Below, one piece after another: positions 20,801 through 31,373 of a stretch of 64,000 nucleotides of DNA (within the stretch, counting starts at the first letter, position 1; the number at the start of each line of letters is the position of its first letter). The stretch covers positions 6,147,001 to 6,211,000 of the forward strand of contig NC_134029.1 in the NCBI RefSeq assembly GCF_964204645.1. Direction: 5' to 3'. Origin of the DNA: Tubulanus polymorphus (lineage: Eukaryota > Nemertea > Palaeonemertea > Tubulaniformes > Tubulanidae). The translations under genes were made by a program, and so were the position numbers. The notes below the pieces were generated by a model. The model had not been told where the DNA came from. It searched no databases and worked only from the letters and a program-made list of their open reading frames with translations.

Positions 20801-22949
20801 AATTAACCGACCGAGTATGTGAAGTTACAACAAATCAATCGTGTATTTCATTCAAAAATCAATGCTAATTTGATTAAATGAAATGTCGGAGGTTTCCAAT
20901 GCTAATTGTTAAGTGGTGAATGATTTAAATATTGAAATAAACAATTTAAGCTACTCACCGCATTGGATTGAGGGCAATTACACGGGGACGCCGATGGCTT
21001 TCCGCTAACGTTCGAGTATCCTTAACTATGTACCACTAATAAACCTAGGCACTTGGAGTTGGATAACTCCAAAGGACCATTGAAAGTATCCACGAATTTA
21101 GTACCCGTCTTTAAAGCTAGGTCAAGTAACTTGAATCAGACGAAGATATCGTGATTAATTTGGGCAACCTGAACTCTTGGTTTGTCAATCGAACTGTTCG
21201 TGCTTTTTTCCAGTTGCTTTTACGACATCGCGAATGAAAATGCAATGGAATTACCCGTATCCGCTGGCATTCGATCGGTTCTTAGAGTTATCTCAATACG
21301 ACCTTGAAAATTACGAGGTCAAAGAATGCGAGGAAACGTATATAAACTGTAAGTTTTAATTAACGAAACCCCTGATCTTCGTTATTCTATTCAATAAAAG
21401 TTAGTTTTGTCAGAAAGTTTTATTAGTGTTTGCGTGATGTGTCTCAAGTGAGTAGATATATTTATCGTCAGCGAACACATGGGAATTCTCGACATCAGCT
21501 GCATTTATCATCGTGTTTTATCCGCGTACATTAGTAATTAGGCTGATACAACTCTCCTGTTCATCTTTCTAGCTACTTATCCGTGTCTCGAGACGCGGTT
21601 TTTCCTGCGAAGAAAAATCGGTGTTTACCTAATGCAAGTTTATTTGCCCATGATACTGATCGTGGTCATATCATGGATCTCATTCTGGATACATATTGAC
21701 GCTGTACCGGCCCGAGTGTCCCTGAGCGTGGTCACAATTCTGGCTATGATCACGCAGAGTTCGGGAATTCACTCGACCTTACCGAGGGTGTCGTACGTGA
21801 AGGCTATCGACGTGTGGATGTCGGCTTGTTTGGCGTTCGTGTTTGCGGCGCTGATGCAGTACGCGTTGATCAGCATGTACGTGCGTGACGAAATGAAGCC
21901 GGTGAACATTCGAAAAAGCATAAGGAAATTCAGCGAAATGAAGCCGTGCGGTGATGAAAATTACATAGTAAGTTTATTTCCTGGTGGCGCCGTATAAGCC
22001 TAGGTTATTGTATTTTGGTACGGATGCGTCCTCATCCCCCCTCAGCAGACTCGGACACGGCACGAACCCCTGTCTGATTAGCCTGTGGGTTAACCTATCA
22101 AGCACATGCGTGAATTAGCCAATCACAGTGCCTAGTGTATAATCGCTGAGGTAAACCTCATGTTATAACCCGGGCTAGAATAATGGAGTAATGCGGGCTG
22201 TCTGATAGGCTTATAACAACATCGTCTAAGCTGCGAATGAACATGCGCACTCTGGCTAATCAGGCAAGATTTCGTACCTTGGCAGTCTCGATACCATAAG
22301 GTTCGAATCCCTGCCGAGGGAAGATGACGCACACTCGGAATATTACCCATTTCGTATATCGGGGCTGTAACATGGAAAACAAATTTTGCTTTTTAACTTC
22401 GTTTTGGATTATTCCCATGATGCGGCAAACTTCCACAGATCCTGGCGCACGAGACAAACCGGTTGAGCTTGTGTGTTGGAACGCGAATAAGTACGAGTTT
22501 GCCGACAAATTGATTATTGCACCAAACTGACAAGTCGACTGTGATGAGAATTGCAGATCTGCGTACTTGTTAATATTCGATAAACCGTTTCAGGTCAACG
22601 GCAATGTAATTGGGTTTGAACCTTATCATCGCCCGAATCCCGCGGCACGTTCGTCTGAAATCGACCAATTTGTGGTTTTAAGGACGATCATATTACGTTC
22701 ATCGCTACGTGACAAAACTGAATATGATTGATGGTTTTCTTTCTTTTTCAGCAAAACCCGATGGCGGCGGACCAGGGGGTTAAGGCGCCCGTCGAGAGTA
22801 ATAAGATTGAAATTGACGGTAAAATGGCGGCAATGAGAGTAGACAAAATATCCAGACGCGTATTCCCCGGCTGTTTTCTCATTTTTAACATCATCTATTG
22901 GACGACGTATTGCTCAATGGAAGATGACTGGAAACCAGGAATGACCTGA
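14239..22949 (+). CDS. Cys-loop ligand-gated anion channel subunit, glycine/glutamate-receptor-like (paralogue 2, complete, 420 aa)
   Basis: Eight exons join with matching phases: 14239-14330, 16312-16376, 18883-18950, 19379-19605, 20624-20706, 21214-21348, 21573-21967, 22752-22949. Exon 1 encodes a signal peptide (MDVFCLFAVVFSCTFVLGS). The extracellular domain has DYRITTF (the Arg used for amino-acid ligands in glycine receptors), WIPDIFF, the 13-residue Cys loop CPMNLYKFPLDTQMC, and a second Cys pair with ten residues between (CEETYINSTYPC), the hallmark of glycine and glutamate-gated chloride channels. M1-M3 follow in one exon with PAR before M2; M4 is in the last exon, ending KPGMT. The mature protein should form pentameric, probably chloride-conducting, cell-surface channels. 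The ligand is unknown. M2 has Val at 6' where glycine and GABA receptors have Thr. The signal-peptide exon was chosen because its phase-2 donor fits exon 2. Confidence 0.9.
14779..14868. repeat. (TA)45 microsatellite in intron 1
   Basis: An uninterrupted TA dinucleotide tract of 90 bases lies in the first intron of the channel gene. It is likely polymorphic in length. Confidence 0.95.
15633..15803. repeat. 21-bp exact direct repeat spaced 150 bp
   Basis: TATCGATGACGTAGTGCACAT occurs at 15633-15653 and again at 15783-15803 in intron 1. The flanks differ, although AACAAAATAA words recur near 15685 and 15897. It contains a TGACGTAG core resembling a CRE half-site. It may be a decayed tandem unit or a duplicated regulatory motif. 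Confidence 0.55.
19620..19690 (-). mobile_element. LINE 3'-end remnant in intron 4
   Basis: CAATTCAATTC is followed by AAAGTTTATTGGTCAACAAACTAAATTTG-like sequence, the antisense look of a LINE 3' UTR with a CAATT tandem tail. It lies only 14 bases after the exon 4 donor (GTACGT at 19606) and leaves it intact. No ORF2 coding sequence is retained. Confidence 0.35.
19862..20110 (+). mobile_element. tRNA-derived SINE-like element in intron 4
   Basis: TTAACTCAGTTGGTTGAG (A-box-like) is followed about 35 bases later by GGTCCCTAGTTTGAAACC (a decayed B box). This spacing is that of a tRNA gene's internal promoter. About 170 bases of unrelated body follow, ending near GGGACGTAAAACTC. There is no acceptor stem consistent with a working tRNA, so a SINE is the better reading. 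Confidence 0.5.
22021..22340. mobile_element. Inverted pair of tRNA-like repeat heads (foldback) in intron 7
   Basis: The arm at 22254-22340 reads GGCTAATCAGGCAAG, TTCGTACC, then GGTTCGAATCC (a perfect B box, 22300-22310), CTGCCGAGGG and GATGACGCAC. The arm at 22021-22083, in reverse complement, reads GGCTAATCAGACAGG, TTCGTGCC, GTCCGAGT, CTGCTGAGGG and GATGAGGACGCA. The two are about 75-80% alike, with one insertion in the right arm. This is either a MITE/foldback or two SINE copies in opposite orientation. It lies between the M3 and M4 exons. Confidence 0.5.
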
Positions 22950-24280
22950 ATTGCCGATAGTTCCATAGGTCAAGGAAAGAACAGTGCGCGACAAAAGGAA
23001 CATTGATCGTCAGTCGTGCGGTTGAAATACCAATTTTTATCATTTTTTCAACGCTATGTATCAGTTATATCACTAATTATCAGTATTTGTAAAATTAGTT
23101 TTTAGTTCATTCAAAATGGTGGATGACATTTCAAAATATTCAGCCGCCGATTACATGATTTACATGATTTCATATGTTCGAATAACCCGCATTATGTATA
23201 AAAAGAACTAATCATCTCATTTGGATTCGTCGTCGTTTGCACTGGTTTCGTCGGCACGGCAGAGATGTTTTATTATTGCGGATTTTTCATTCCTGGAGCT
23301 GTCACAGACGTTGAAATTAATGAAAATTTCATCGCTGAATGCGAGACGTTCAATCTACTAGTTACATCGGTGATACCAGACGCTTACAGGCGTAAAATTT
23401 CATTTCATTTGACGTATTATTTCTCTGATGCTGTTGTCAAAGCACTTCACGTCACATGTTCACAATCGTTTCTCAGGTGATGAACATACGATCAGAACTG
23501 ATTGAAGCCATGTGAGAAAAGAGCCAAAAAAGTCATTTATTTACTGTGAGGCAACCTGATGAAAACTCTGAAAATGAAATTTATTACATTTTCTTCCTTT
23601 AATCAGCTGTACCCAAGATCCAAGATACGAACTAACTAAGTGTTATACCAAAAAATTGTAAAACTCATACGTGTAACTCCCACTTTTCGGAAGCCTACAC
23701 TAGTGATATGGTATAGATGGAAAGGGAATTTGAACATGCACCAAAAACTTTCGATTCGGTCCAGTAGTTTTGTTGTGAACCAATGAAGGGCAATGGACAT
23801 GGGATGATTATACTTTACATCGTAAGAAGGTAACTGGGATATCTCTGTTCTGAAAGACTGTTAAGTTTCCGGCCCTACATGATGACTGTTAAGTTTGCAA
23901 ATAAAGCTTATTCTATTCCGTTATCCGTTTGTTAACTGAGTGATAATCCTAGTAAAAGTAGAAATTGCGCTGGTCGTATGGTCACGGCCCCATTCAACGG
24001 AGCCCCTGACTTTGATCGATGAATCAACTTCTGGAACCAAGAATTAGTGTCAATTTCCATCTAACAAAATTCCCTATCCATCTATCTCTGAAAAGTATAT
24101 ATGAGGTTTCGGTTTTTTGGAATAACTTGTGGGAAGAGTTTACACACGTGATAGTAGACTGAAAATCATTCACATTAGGAGAAATTCGCCCAAATTGCAT
24201 CATTGAAATCAAAAGCTACCGCCAGGAAAAATTATGAAACTCTAACACGGATATTACATAGTAAGAAGTTTGGATACTGT
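22950..24280. other. 3' UTR of the channel gene and intergenic sequence
   Basis: No coding feature is supported. A 71-codon open frame at 23265 has no recognisable motif. AAATAAAGC near 23900 could serve in polyadenylation but is far from the stop codon. Confidence 0.35.
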
Positions 24281-24299
24281 TAGTCGTTCGATATTGATC

Positions 24300-24420
24300 G
24301 TTCTGTTTCCGGCTTCTGCGGAATAAAGCGTGATGTCGTTGCATTGTGCCGAGTCACAAGTGGGTTCGAGTCCTGCTGGCTGCTCAGAGTGTGCAGGTAA
24401 CACTTCAAAAGTCTAATAGG
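24300..24420 (+). mobile_element. tRNA-like or SINE fragment
   Basis: GGGTTCGAGTCCTGCTGG near 24362-24379 contains a perfect B box (GGTTCGAGTCC). No convincing A box or acceptor stem is present upstream, so this is a SINE fragment or tRNA pseudogene rather than a working tRNA. Confidence 0.35.
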
Positions 24421-25318
24421 GTTAGTCTTGTGAAACCAAGATCCGAACGACAAGGAAAGATGAAAACAAAACAAAACGACAGATGTATTTGTTGCCATCC
24501 GGTCGTCTACTGACAGTTCATTCTCACAGCTTGTGATTTTGTTGTACAGTCGTTTCTGTCCTCGACGCGTTTGGATTATTTCATATATCTACATAGTAGT
24601 GGTTTTAATTCGTCAAATAAGTATACTACGATTTCACGAATAAGCACGTGGATAGAATAAATCAAAGAGAGGGGGGAAATGTACAGTACTCAACGTATTC
24701 AGAAACTATGACAAGAAAAAAGTACAACAAAACGGAAAAAGGAAATGGAGTTTGATTATATCGTAGTACGTAGGTTGAGCATATCGGTTTCCAATCACTT
24801 AAAATTACAATATCCGCGATACAGCAATAAGAAGCAAAATCCCACATCAGAACATTGATTGAAAAGTTAGTCAAAAAATCATCAGAAATGTTTTTTTTGG
24901 TGGTGTTACGACCACCCTTCTTCAGTCTAAATCTTCAGATTGTCTTCAGATTGAAGACTGACGGTAATATTTCTTATTTTCAAATGAACATTTCAATCAA
25001 TTCACGATTTCATCTTCGGCTTATACATTATTTCGCGTTAGATAGGAGATGCTGACGCTGCAAATCCGGAAAGAACGTGACAACGAAGCAATCTAAAACA
25101 CATTTTAGCCAATTAAGTCTCGTGCGATGCGTCAACTATTTATCATCAAGACGCGGCCATTATAACCGGGAGAACCATTATAAATGCGAAAGTTCATCGG
25201 ATATGGTGTAGACGTCAGTAATTTGTTACACGACAGCCTTAGCCGGTCGTTAAAACCGTGAGACTTCTTTCTTCAATATAAAGAGACGAAGGGACGAAAC
25301 ACGGCGTGAAGAGAAATC

Positions 25319-25419
25319 ATTTGGCTTTGGGAAAAACTTCTACATTGGCCATTTCGTTTAGAATTGTCGTGCGAAAAAATGGGCCAATGTAAAAAAAATT
25401 ATCGTGCCTCTAGCCAAAT
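25319..25419. repeat. Imperfect 100-bp foldback
   Basis: ATTTGGCT (25319-25326) pairs with AGCCAAAT (25412-25419). Inside, ACATTGGCC (25342-25350) pairs exactly with GGCCAATGT (25382-25390), and ATTTCG with CGAAAAAAT. It is a possible MITE remnant or hairpin. Confidence 0.45.
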
Positions 25420-28150
25420 AGAAAATTTGTTTAGTATGGCCCGTATCAGATGGGTTTGTTGAATACGATTGATTAATCTAGGTAACTGATTCGTTACCTG
25501 ATTACTTATATCCCGTTATGTATTACCTGACATCTATGCATTTTGGATGAAATGCGCCAGTCTCCGCGGGGAACCGTGTCGCCCGTAAACGAAGCTGACA
25601 AACTCTATCAATGAAGCAGAAAGTGACAGTGATTGTAGTAAATTGACACGGCCAGATTCACGATCTCCGCGGTGACCTGGCCACTCGAGAGAAACAGGGA
25701 GACGACACAGGGAAAGGGAATACGGGTCTAGATAGAATTAACGAGTTGATAATGAACTTCGTCGTATGTATTTATGTATGGATGTGTGGTGGTATACTTA
25801 ATACAGTATTCTGGGCAGCCGAATGAGCATTCATTAGTCGTCTAGTGACAACATGTTTTCGTATAATTGATGACAACCATTTTTCGACAGTGTCTACAGG
25901 ATGCTCGAAACCGTGGTTGCTCGTGTTGGCTGTTAAACGTACTCTCGAGCCACTTTAGTATCGAAGTGGTCGAACCGAATCTCTGCCAGTATAGTCAACA
26001 GGGATTCTATACGTCACATACACAGAATATATTTGCAAAAAATATCGCGCAACGTTTTTCATATTCTTGCAACACGTGTTAGTATTTCCCGAAGCGTCGC
26101 GTAAGGATAACTGAATAATGAATAAAACTACATTTTTTTCGTATCAATTCTCTTTTTTTAAATGAATTTGTATTCATTGGGGGTTTTTATGTATTATTCA
26201 CGGGTATTGCAGCACATAACGTCATCCTATAGAACTGAACATTCCACCAACCTTTTGTGAAACATTGCAATATCAAGTACAAGTTTATTACTCTTTCCAT
26301 TATTCGTATTTGTCGATATTAACATGTATATTATTGGCATTGCATACTCTGGTACTTCATTTTACCACTCTCACTACGACTATACGCAATACTCACATCA
26401 TACATTCAAATGAAACGTATCCGTTTTGGCTCCGTTTAAACGAGAGGTTTGCACCCATAAAAAGTGACCCCCATTAATTCGCGCGAGTTGCTCTCGTCGA
26501 CTAGGCGACGTGAAGTACCCTTAGCGGGTGGATATATGTAATTCCACCTTCTATTAATTGTGTATGCTTCGATCAGAAATTCTATCTTTCGAGTAGCGTT
26601 TTCAAAGCAGATTAGTATAATTTTGAAATACGAGTAAAGCAATGTACCATTAGTCAGATTCAGTCCGTGTCTTGATAACTATACTTGCCGGCCGGTTCCG
26701 CTCATTCGAAATTTCCATTTGAAAGATATTGGACCCAGTATATCATATCGGATTTCCTTCTGGATGTCTGAAAATGTGAAATGATTTTTGAGCCATGCTA
26801 TTCGTCCCGCAGGATTACGATCTAATATGGCAGAGACAGTATAGTTAACATGTTGTCGCGAATTGAAAGTTTGGGATTGGAAGAGAATCGCTGAGAATCA
26901 ACATAGACTGCTTGAGAAAAATTTTTATTGTAAAATGATATCTCTTGGTAATGTGCGTGTTCGTTTTATAGAGTGTACGGTTTATCCATTTCTACCGCGA
27001 AATAAAGCCCTCTGGCTCGAAGCACGACACAGCAGCGGGTCTACAGCACTTTATGATTTCTGACACTTTGAAAGCAGTAATTGCACGTTATTGTAATCGG
27101 TGGGCTGTCCCGTGGACACATGGAGACGACTGGAATGCGAAAATATTTATCTGGACAATAAAGAATTTTGCGGCGTTTCGGAGTCTAACTTCAATTGGGT
27201 CTTCAAAGTCTAACGTGTAGGTATTGATTCCTTTGATAATGGGATTTATGCGACTATTCAATATTCGTCATTGTGGCCTTTCTTTGCGTTGATTGCACTT
27301 TCTTCGTAGGCGTGTTCAAGTTATCCGAGGCGATTTTCCGCTTTGGTAAACATGTGCGTCAAATTCTAAACATATCATTTTCGGCACAACTGGCGAAACA
27401 GTAGAATTGTTTCCACCGTATTGAGCGGGCTAATTGAGGCCTTGTTTAGCAAACATCTATATCACAACGAGATTGCGATTGTAAAAATATGTTCATACGA
27501 ATACATAACAACGTACAAGAGCGTTCTCATAACAGTACAAAAGGCGACCAGTACTGCAAACTTCGAACGAATTCAAATATTGGATTTTGCCGATGAATGA
27601 AGGCGTGGGTTATATCATACGTATTAGGCTAGGCTGCAATTTCGTGCGAAAACACGTTTCCATTCGAGTGACGTGTGATACGTTCTGTTAGTAATACAAA
27701 CATATCAGCGTATATTCCGTGTTGACTATCGGCGACGGTTAAATAAATTGGCCATCGCAACCGACTGCGGCAAACAAATCGGCTCAGTCGACATCCATTT
27801 CCTCGACAAGTATCGGGCTTATTGGTAAAGGATCTGAGAATAATAAGCGTTAGTCGTGTGTAATCCCGATGCCAGAAAGCGTTCGGAGCGCGCTACATTT
27901 CAACGGTGCTTGTCGACGCGTGGTTAGCGAAGATAATAGTTCTTAAACGGTACCGGTACCGGTTTCAAAACCGATAACTACCGTTTATTGATAACTACCG
28001 TGTATATCGACGCAAAAGCGACTTTGTCAATTGGATTGCAAATTTCGTCGAATAATTAGTCATTTATTTGCGTCGCTGATACTTAAAACGCCAGCGTTTT
28101 AAACGCTTCTGGAAACTTCGATTTCCGATTGTTTTCCAGACGCGCGGTGA
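25420..28150. other. Gene-poor sequence
   Basis: Nothing recognisable as a gene is seen on either strand. The sequence is a mix of AT-rich and CpG-containing stretches with a local palindrome of repeated GGTACC/ACCGGT words near 27950-27965. Confidence 0.35.
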
Positions 28151-28612
28151 TATTTTCGAAAATATATTACAGCCACATCGATATCGGATATTTCTTATAT
28201 AACACCCGGTAATTATAAGTCGCATGAATTTCGTACCAGTTTCGAAGACGTTCTACTGGCTTTCGTCGCAAAGTTTCAACCACTGACGACGCGTTGTGGT
28301 CGCACCCGTTTTTCATATACAAGAAAATGCGAACATGTACAGACGCAAGACGAAGACGATTACAACATCGCCTTCTCGGTGATATCGCGCGTAACAACTG
28401 CTACCGCCAGCTCATTCGCTGCCGTAAAAGCCGTCTTCGATAAACCTGTCAACCTTGTCGACGAAATCCGACAACACGCATCGGCTGTAGACTTTACACC
28501 CCGAGTTATAGCGCGCCGATCGCGAGGATTATTCCAGAAAAACGCGGGAGCGGATTTGATCGTTTCTGAATCTGCGTTGAATTCCGGGGCTTGTAGCAGG
28601 TGGTTGTTATAA
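28151..28612 (+). other. ATG-poor open frame in a CpG-rich block
   Basis: One plus-strand frame is open for 153 codons, from after a TGA at 28148 to TAA at 28610. It has no usable ATG at its start, no similarity I recognise, and no clear splice sites. The block is richer in GC and CpG than its surroundings, which lowers the stop-codon rate, so chance is a real explanation. It could instead be promoter-proximal sequence for the TATA box at its 3' end. Confidence 0.2.
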
Positions 28613-28826
28613 AGGACCCGGTATACAATAGCGATATAGATTTATTTATATGTGAGTTCTGTTTCAACATATGAAGCTGTGACGCTGTGTGCTGTTTAAT
28701 ATATATATATATACATATTGTTAGTCATATACTGATGACGGGAATATAACGGAGTTAATTCTACATCGCTAATCGGGACTCATTAAAATCCCCGGGAAAG
28801 GGGCGCACTCGGCGTTGAATTTTAAG
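28608..28826 (+). promoter_or_regulatory. Possible promoter and non-coding first exon of the orphan GPCR gene
   Basis: TATAAAGG at 28608-28615 would place transcription start near 28640. A strong donor AAG-GTGAGT follows with its GT at 28827. The next good plus-strand acceptor with a long pyrimidine tract is TATTTCAG at 32988-32995, just upstream of the GPCR start codon. A 5' UTR exon of about 190 bases and a 4.2 kb intron are inferred; transcripts are needed to confirm this. Confidence 0.3.
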
Positions 28827-28829
28827 GTG

Positions 28830-31188
28830 AGTTTTTACGTGAATTAAGTACGTATGCAATTGTAAGTAGATAAATTCTATACAGTAGGCGTTAATGATTA
28901 TCAACATCAGAACGTGATAATGAGGATCCCACAGGTATAATATGGAACATAATGGCGCGATATGGCGTGTTGGCTCGAAATTATGATATCCTTTCCGATG
29001 CTCCGCAGACTCAAAACGTGAACTTTTGGCAAACTTGACGTTTTGGCAATAATTCTCGAAGGCACACGACGGGTTAAACATAAGGACGACATTCTTGGCT
29101 AATGAATATAGTTATACGAGACAGAAAATCATCCCCGTTTTACTTGCTTTCATTTTGAGACATTCCAAAATCAACTTAGGAGGGCGTCACGCGTCTCAAA
29201 CCGCTGTCTAACTAACAAATACTTGACTAAACTGTACTCTGAAAAAGGATTAATTGGCGGTGATATGGGTATTAGGGGATTAGTGGACAGTTTTGTACTT
29301 GAGTATTCGATCCTATATTTAAATGTTGATTACCTATTCAACGACTCATTTACGTCGTACGTCATTAAGCCGTTTGACAAATGTAGATAAATTCGATCTT
29401 CCGCAAACGACTTTTCTACGTGACTTGGTCAAAAACACGTCTACAGACTTAACTGACCGTTATTCCGCCTGGTGAATGACATTCCCAATCGTTTACTAAC
29501 TTTGGGTATGAAAAGTGATTTTGCTGACGTATGAAAATATCGTAGAAGTGAATGCATGCCGCCCGACTGATGTATTTTTCATAGAAAGTATCACTATTAT
29601 CTTGGTAAGCTCGCCACGTTTTTCGTAACAAAGTTAAGTAATGGTAGCCGTTGTCTAGTGTTTTTTGCCGTCAGACGTTTCGATCTTGTTATTCACGACA
29701 CGCGTGTACGTAATGGCAAAATATACAACATATCTCGACTGTATCAATGACTACTGCGCCAGAGCCCGGGACAAAAGCCGAATATTGCGTCAGCTGACAC
29801 ACATCCCTCGCATGCCAGAGCCGCTTTCATCATCGCTCGGCGCGGAATAATGGGAATGTGAATGAGATTTCTAGCCACGCGATGACCACTGACCTTCACT
29901 GATCGATAACCAATAAAATGCGTCATTAGTAATCAGATTACCATTAACTTTGAATGTCACCGGGAATCCTATACAATGAATGTCGTATTCTGAAGCTACT
30001 TTGAATTTGACGAGGTCTAATTCGCTGATAGTGCGTGATAATAGCTGCGACCTAACTTCAACAGTCGCACGGTATCATCAAGTTCGGAATAGGAGCCGTT
30101 TCAAAGGAGAGTACCGTGGCGATGGTGCTTTTTGGTACGTCGTGATAACAACCAACACCAAATACGATGTCATTCATAATCATGTCGTTAGTTTACGCTC
30201 ATTATCGAATACTAACACGGATACATCGTGGTTGTATTTTTAAAGTCTTACTACATATTGCGTTTACTAGCTTGATGAATGGTAACAATAGTCTTTTTGT
30301 TTTTTCTATACTATATTGTAGACTATATTGTAGTCTCTGCCAACTATAATTGATCAGTACGGTTGGGTCTGTCGTTTTTAACGTAGTCATTCGGTTAGCA
30401 AATAGAGAACAAATCCGCCACGATGCGGCAGCTGTTTAAGAGGCCTTTTACCCTCGCGTTTATGATATGTGCAGACTGGATCACATTCGAATACATATAC
30501 ACACTCTTATATTTATACCGTCCAATATGTTGTCAAATCGAGTATGTGTTGCGAAATCCATCATAGAGCATAATTAAGTAATAGGTTAACAAATCCGGTA
30601 ATTCATCATTCGATTCGGGATTTGAAAATTAATTATTCCATTAAAAACGTATCACTGGGGTCCGTTTGCAATAACCTGGGAAGAGGATCAGGTAACCCAA
30701 CGATTTAAACCGTTTCCATTTAAAAGTAAAAAAATGTCGGCGCTGTTTTAAATGATATATGTACAGGCAGTGCTTACTTGTGCGGGTTGCTTAATGTTAT
30801 TTTCGTAAAGGCGTTCGCTCACTTATTGATGAATCTAACGTAAGAAACAGAATGAAAAGTATTCGGTAGCTAAGTGCACGTGAGATAGAATTTCGTTTTA
30901 CAGGACACGGCATTTACCCGTGTAGAAGAGGATTACCGGTTACCGATTGTAACGAAACATTGAAACGCAGGCTCTCGGTTTCTTATCTCGGGTTTCGGAT
31001 TTGTATGAATGCATATGTATATGTATATGAGCATGCGTTTTTGTTTAGAATTCCCATACATACTGTAACAATTTCCTGAATAGTATTTATTTAGAATTAG
31101 CATCGTTGTGTAATAGTATACTGATCATTATACCACATTCTACTTTTTAAGCGAATGGAATATCAAATGTTGCTAAAAAAGTTGAATA
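28830..31188. other. Gene-poor sequence, possibly 5' UTR intron of the GPCR
   Basis: No exon-like or RNA-gene signal is seen. ACTATATTGTAG occurs twice in tandem near 30308-30335. Other ORFs are below chance length. Confidence 0.35.
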
Positions 31189-31373
31189 TCGTATATAGAG
31201 AATCCCGCACCAATAAAACGAGAACGATGAAGTCCGAAAAGTTTCCCTAAAGCTAGTAATTTATTGAATTTTCGACTATAACCTATAACATAACCTTATA
31301 GTCTTCTTCAGGAATGCTAACGCAAATCGGACTTCAATTTTCTCGTCTCGAGTGTGGAATTCTCTTTATATCG
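31189..31373. mobile_element. 185-bp inverted-repeat element with long TIRs
   Basis: The left end reads TATA-AGAGAATCCCGCAC, then CGAGAACGATGAAGTCCGA. The right end, in reverse complement from 31373, reads TATAAAGAGAATTCCACAC, then CGAGAAAATTGAAGTCCGA. That is about 40 bases with some 75-80% identity. The centre has GACTATAA (31274-31281) pairing exactly with TTATAGTC (31296-31303). There is no ORF. It is a MITE-like or foldback element related in its core words to the one at 10780-10886. Confidence 0.6.

Noticed and set aside
22300-22310. Working tRNA gene suggested by a perfect B box
   Set aside because: No acceptor stem or proper A-box spacing is present, and the sequence is part of an inverted repeat.
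31270-31311. Hammerhead-ribozyme-like layout on the minus strand (CTGAAGA, 8-bp stem, GAAA)
   Set aside because: An extra unpaired A stands between CTGAAGA and the stem, and no stem III with a cleavage site or matching stem I was found. It is better explained as the centre of the inverted-repeat element.
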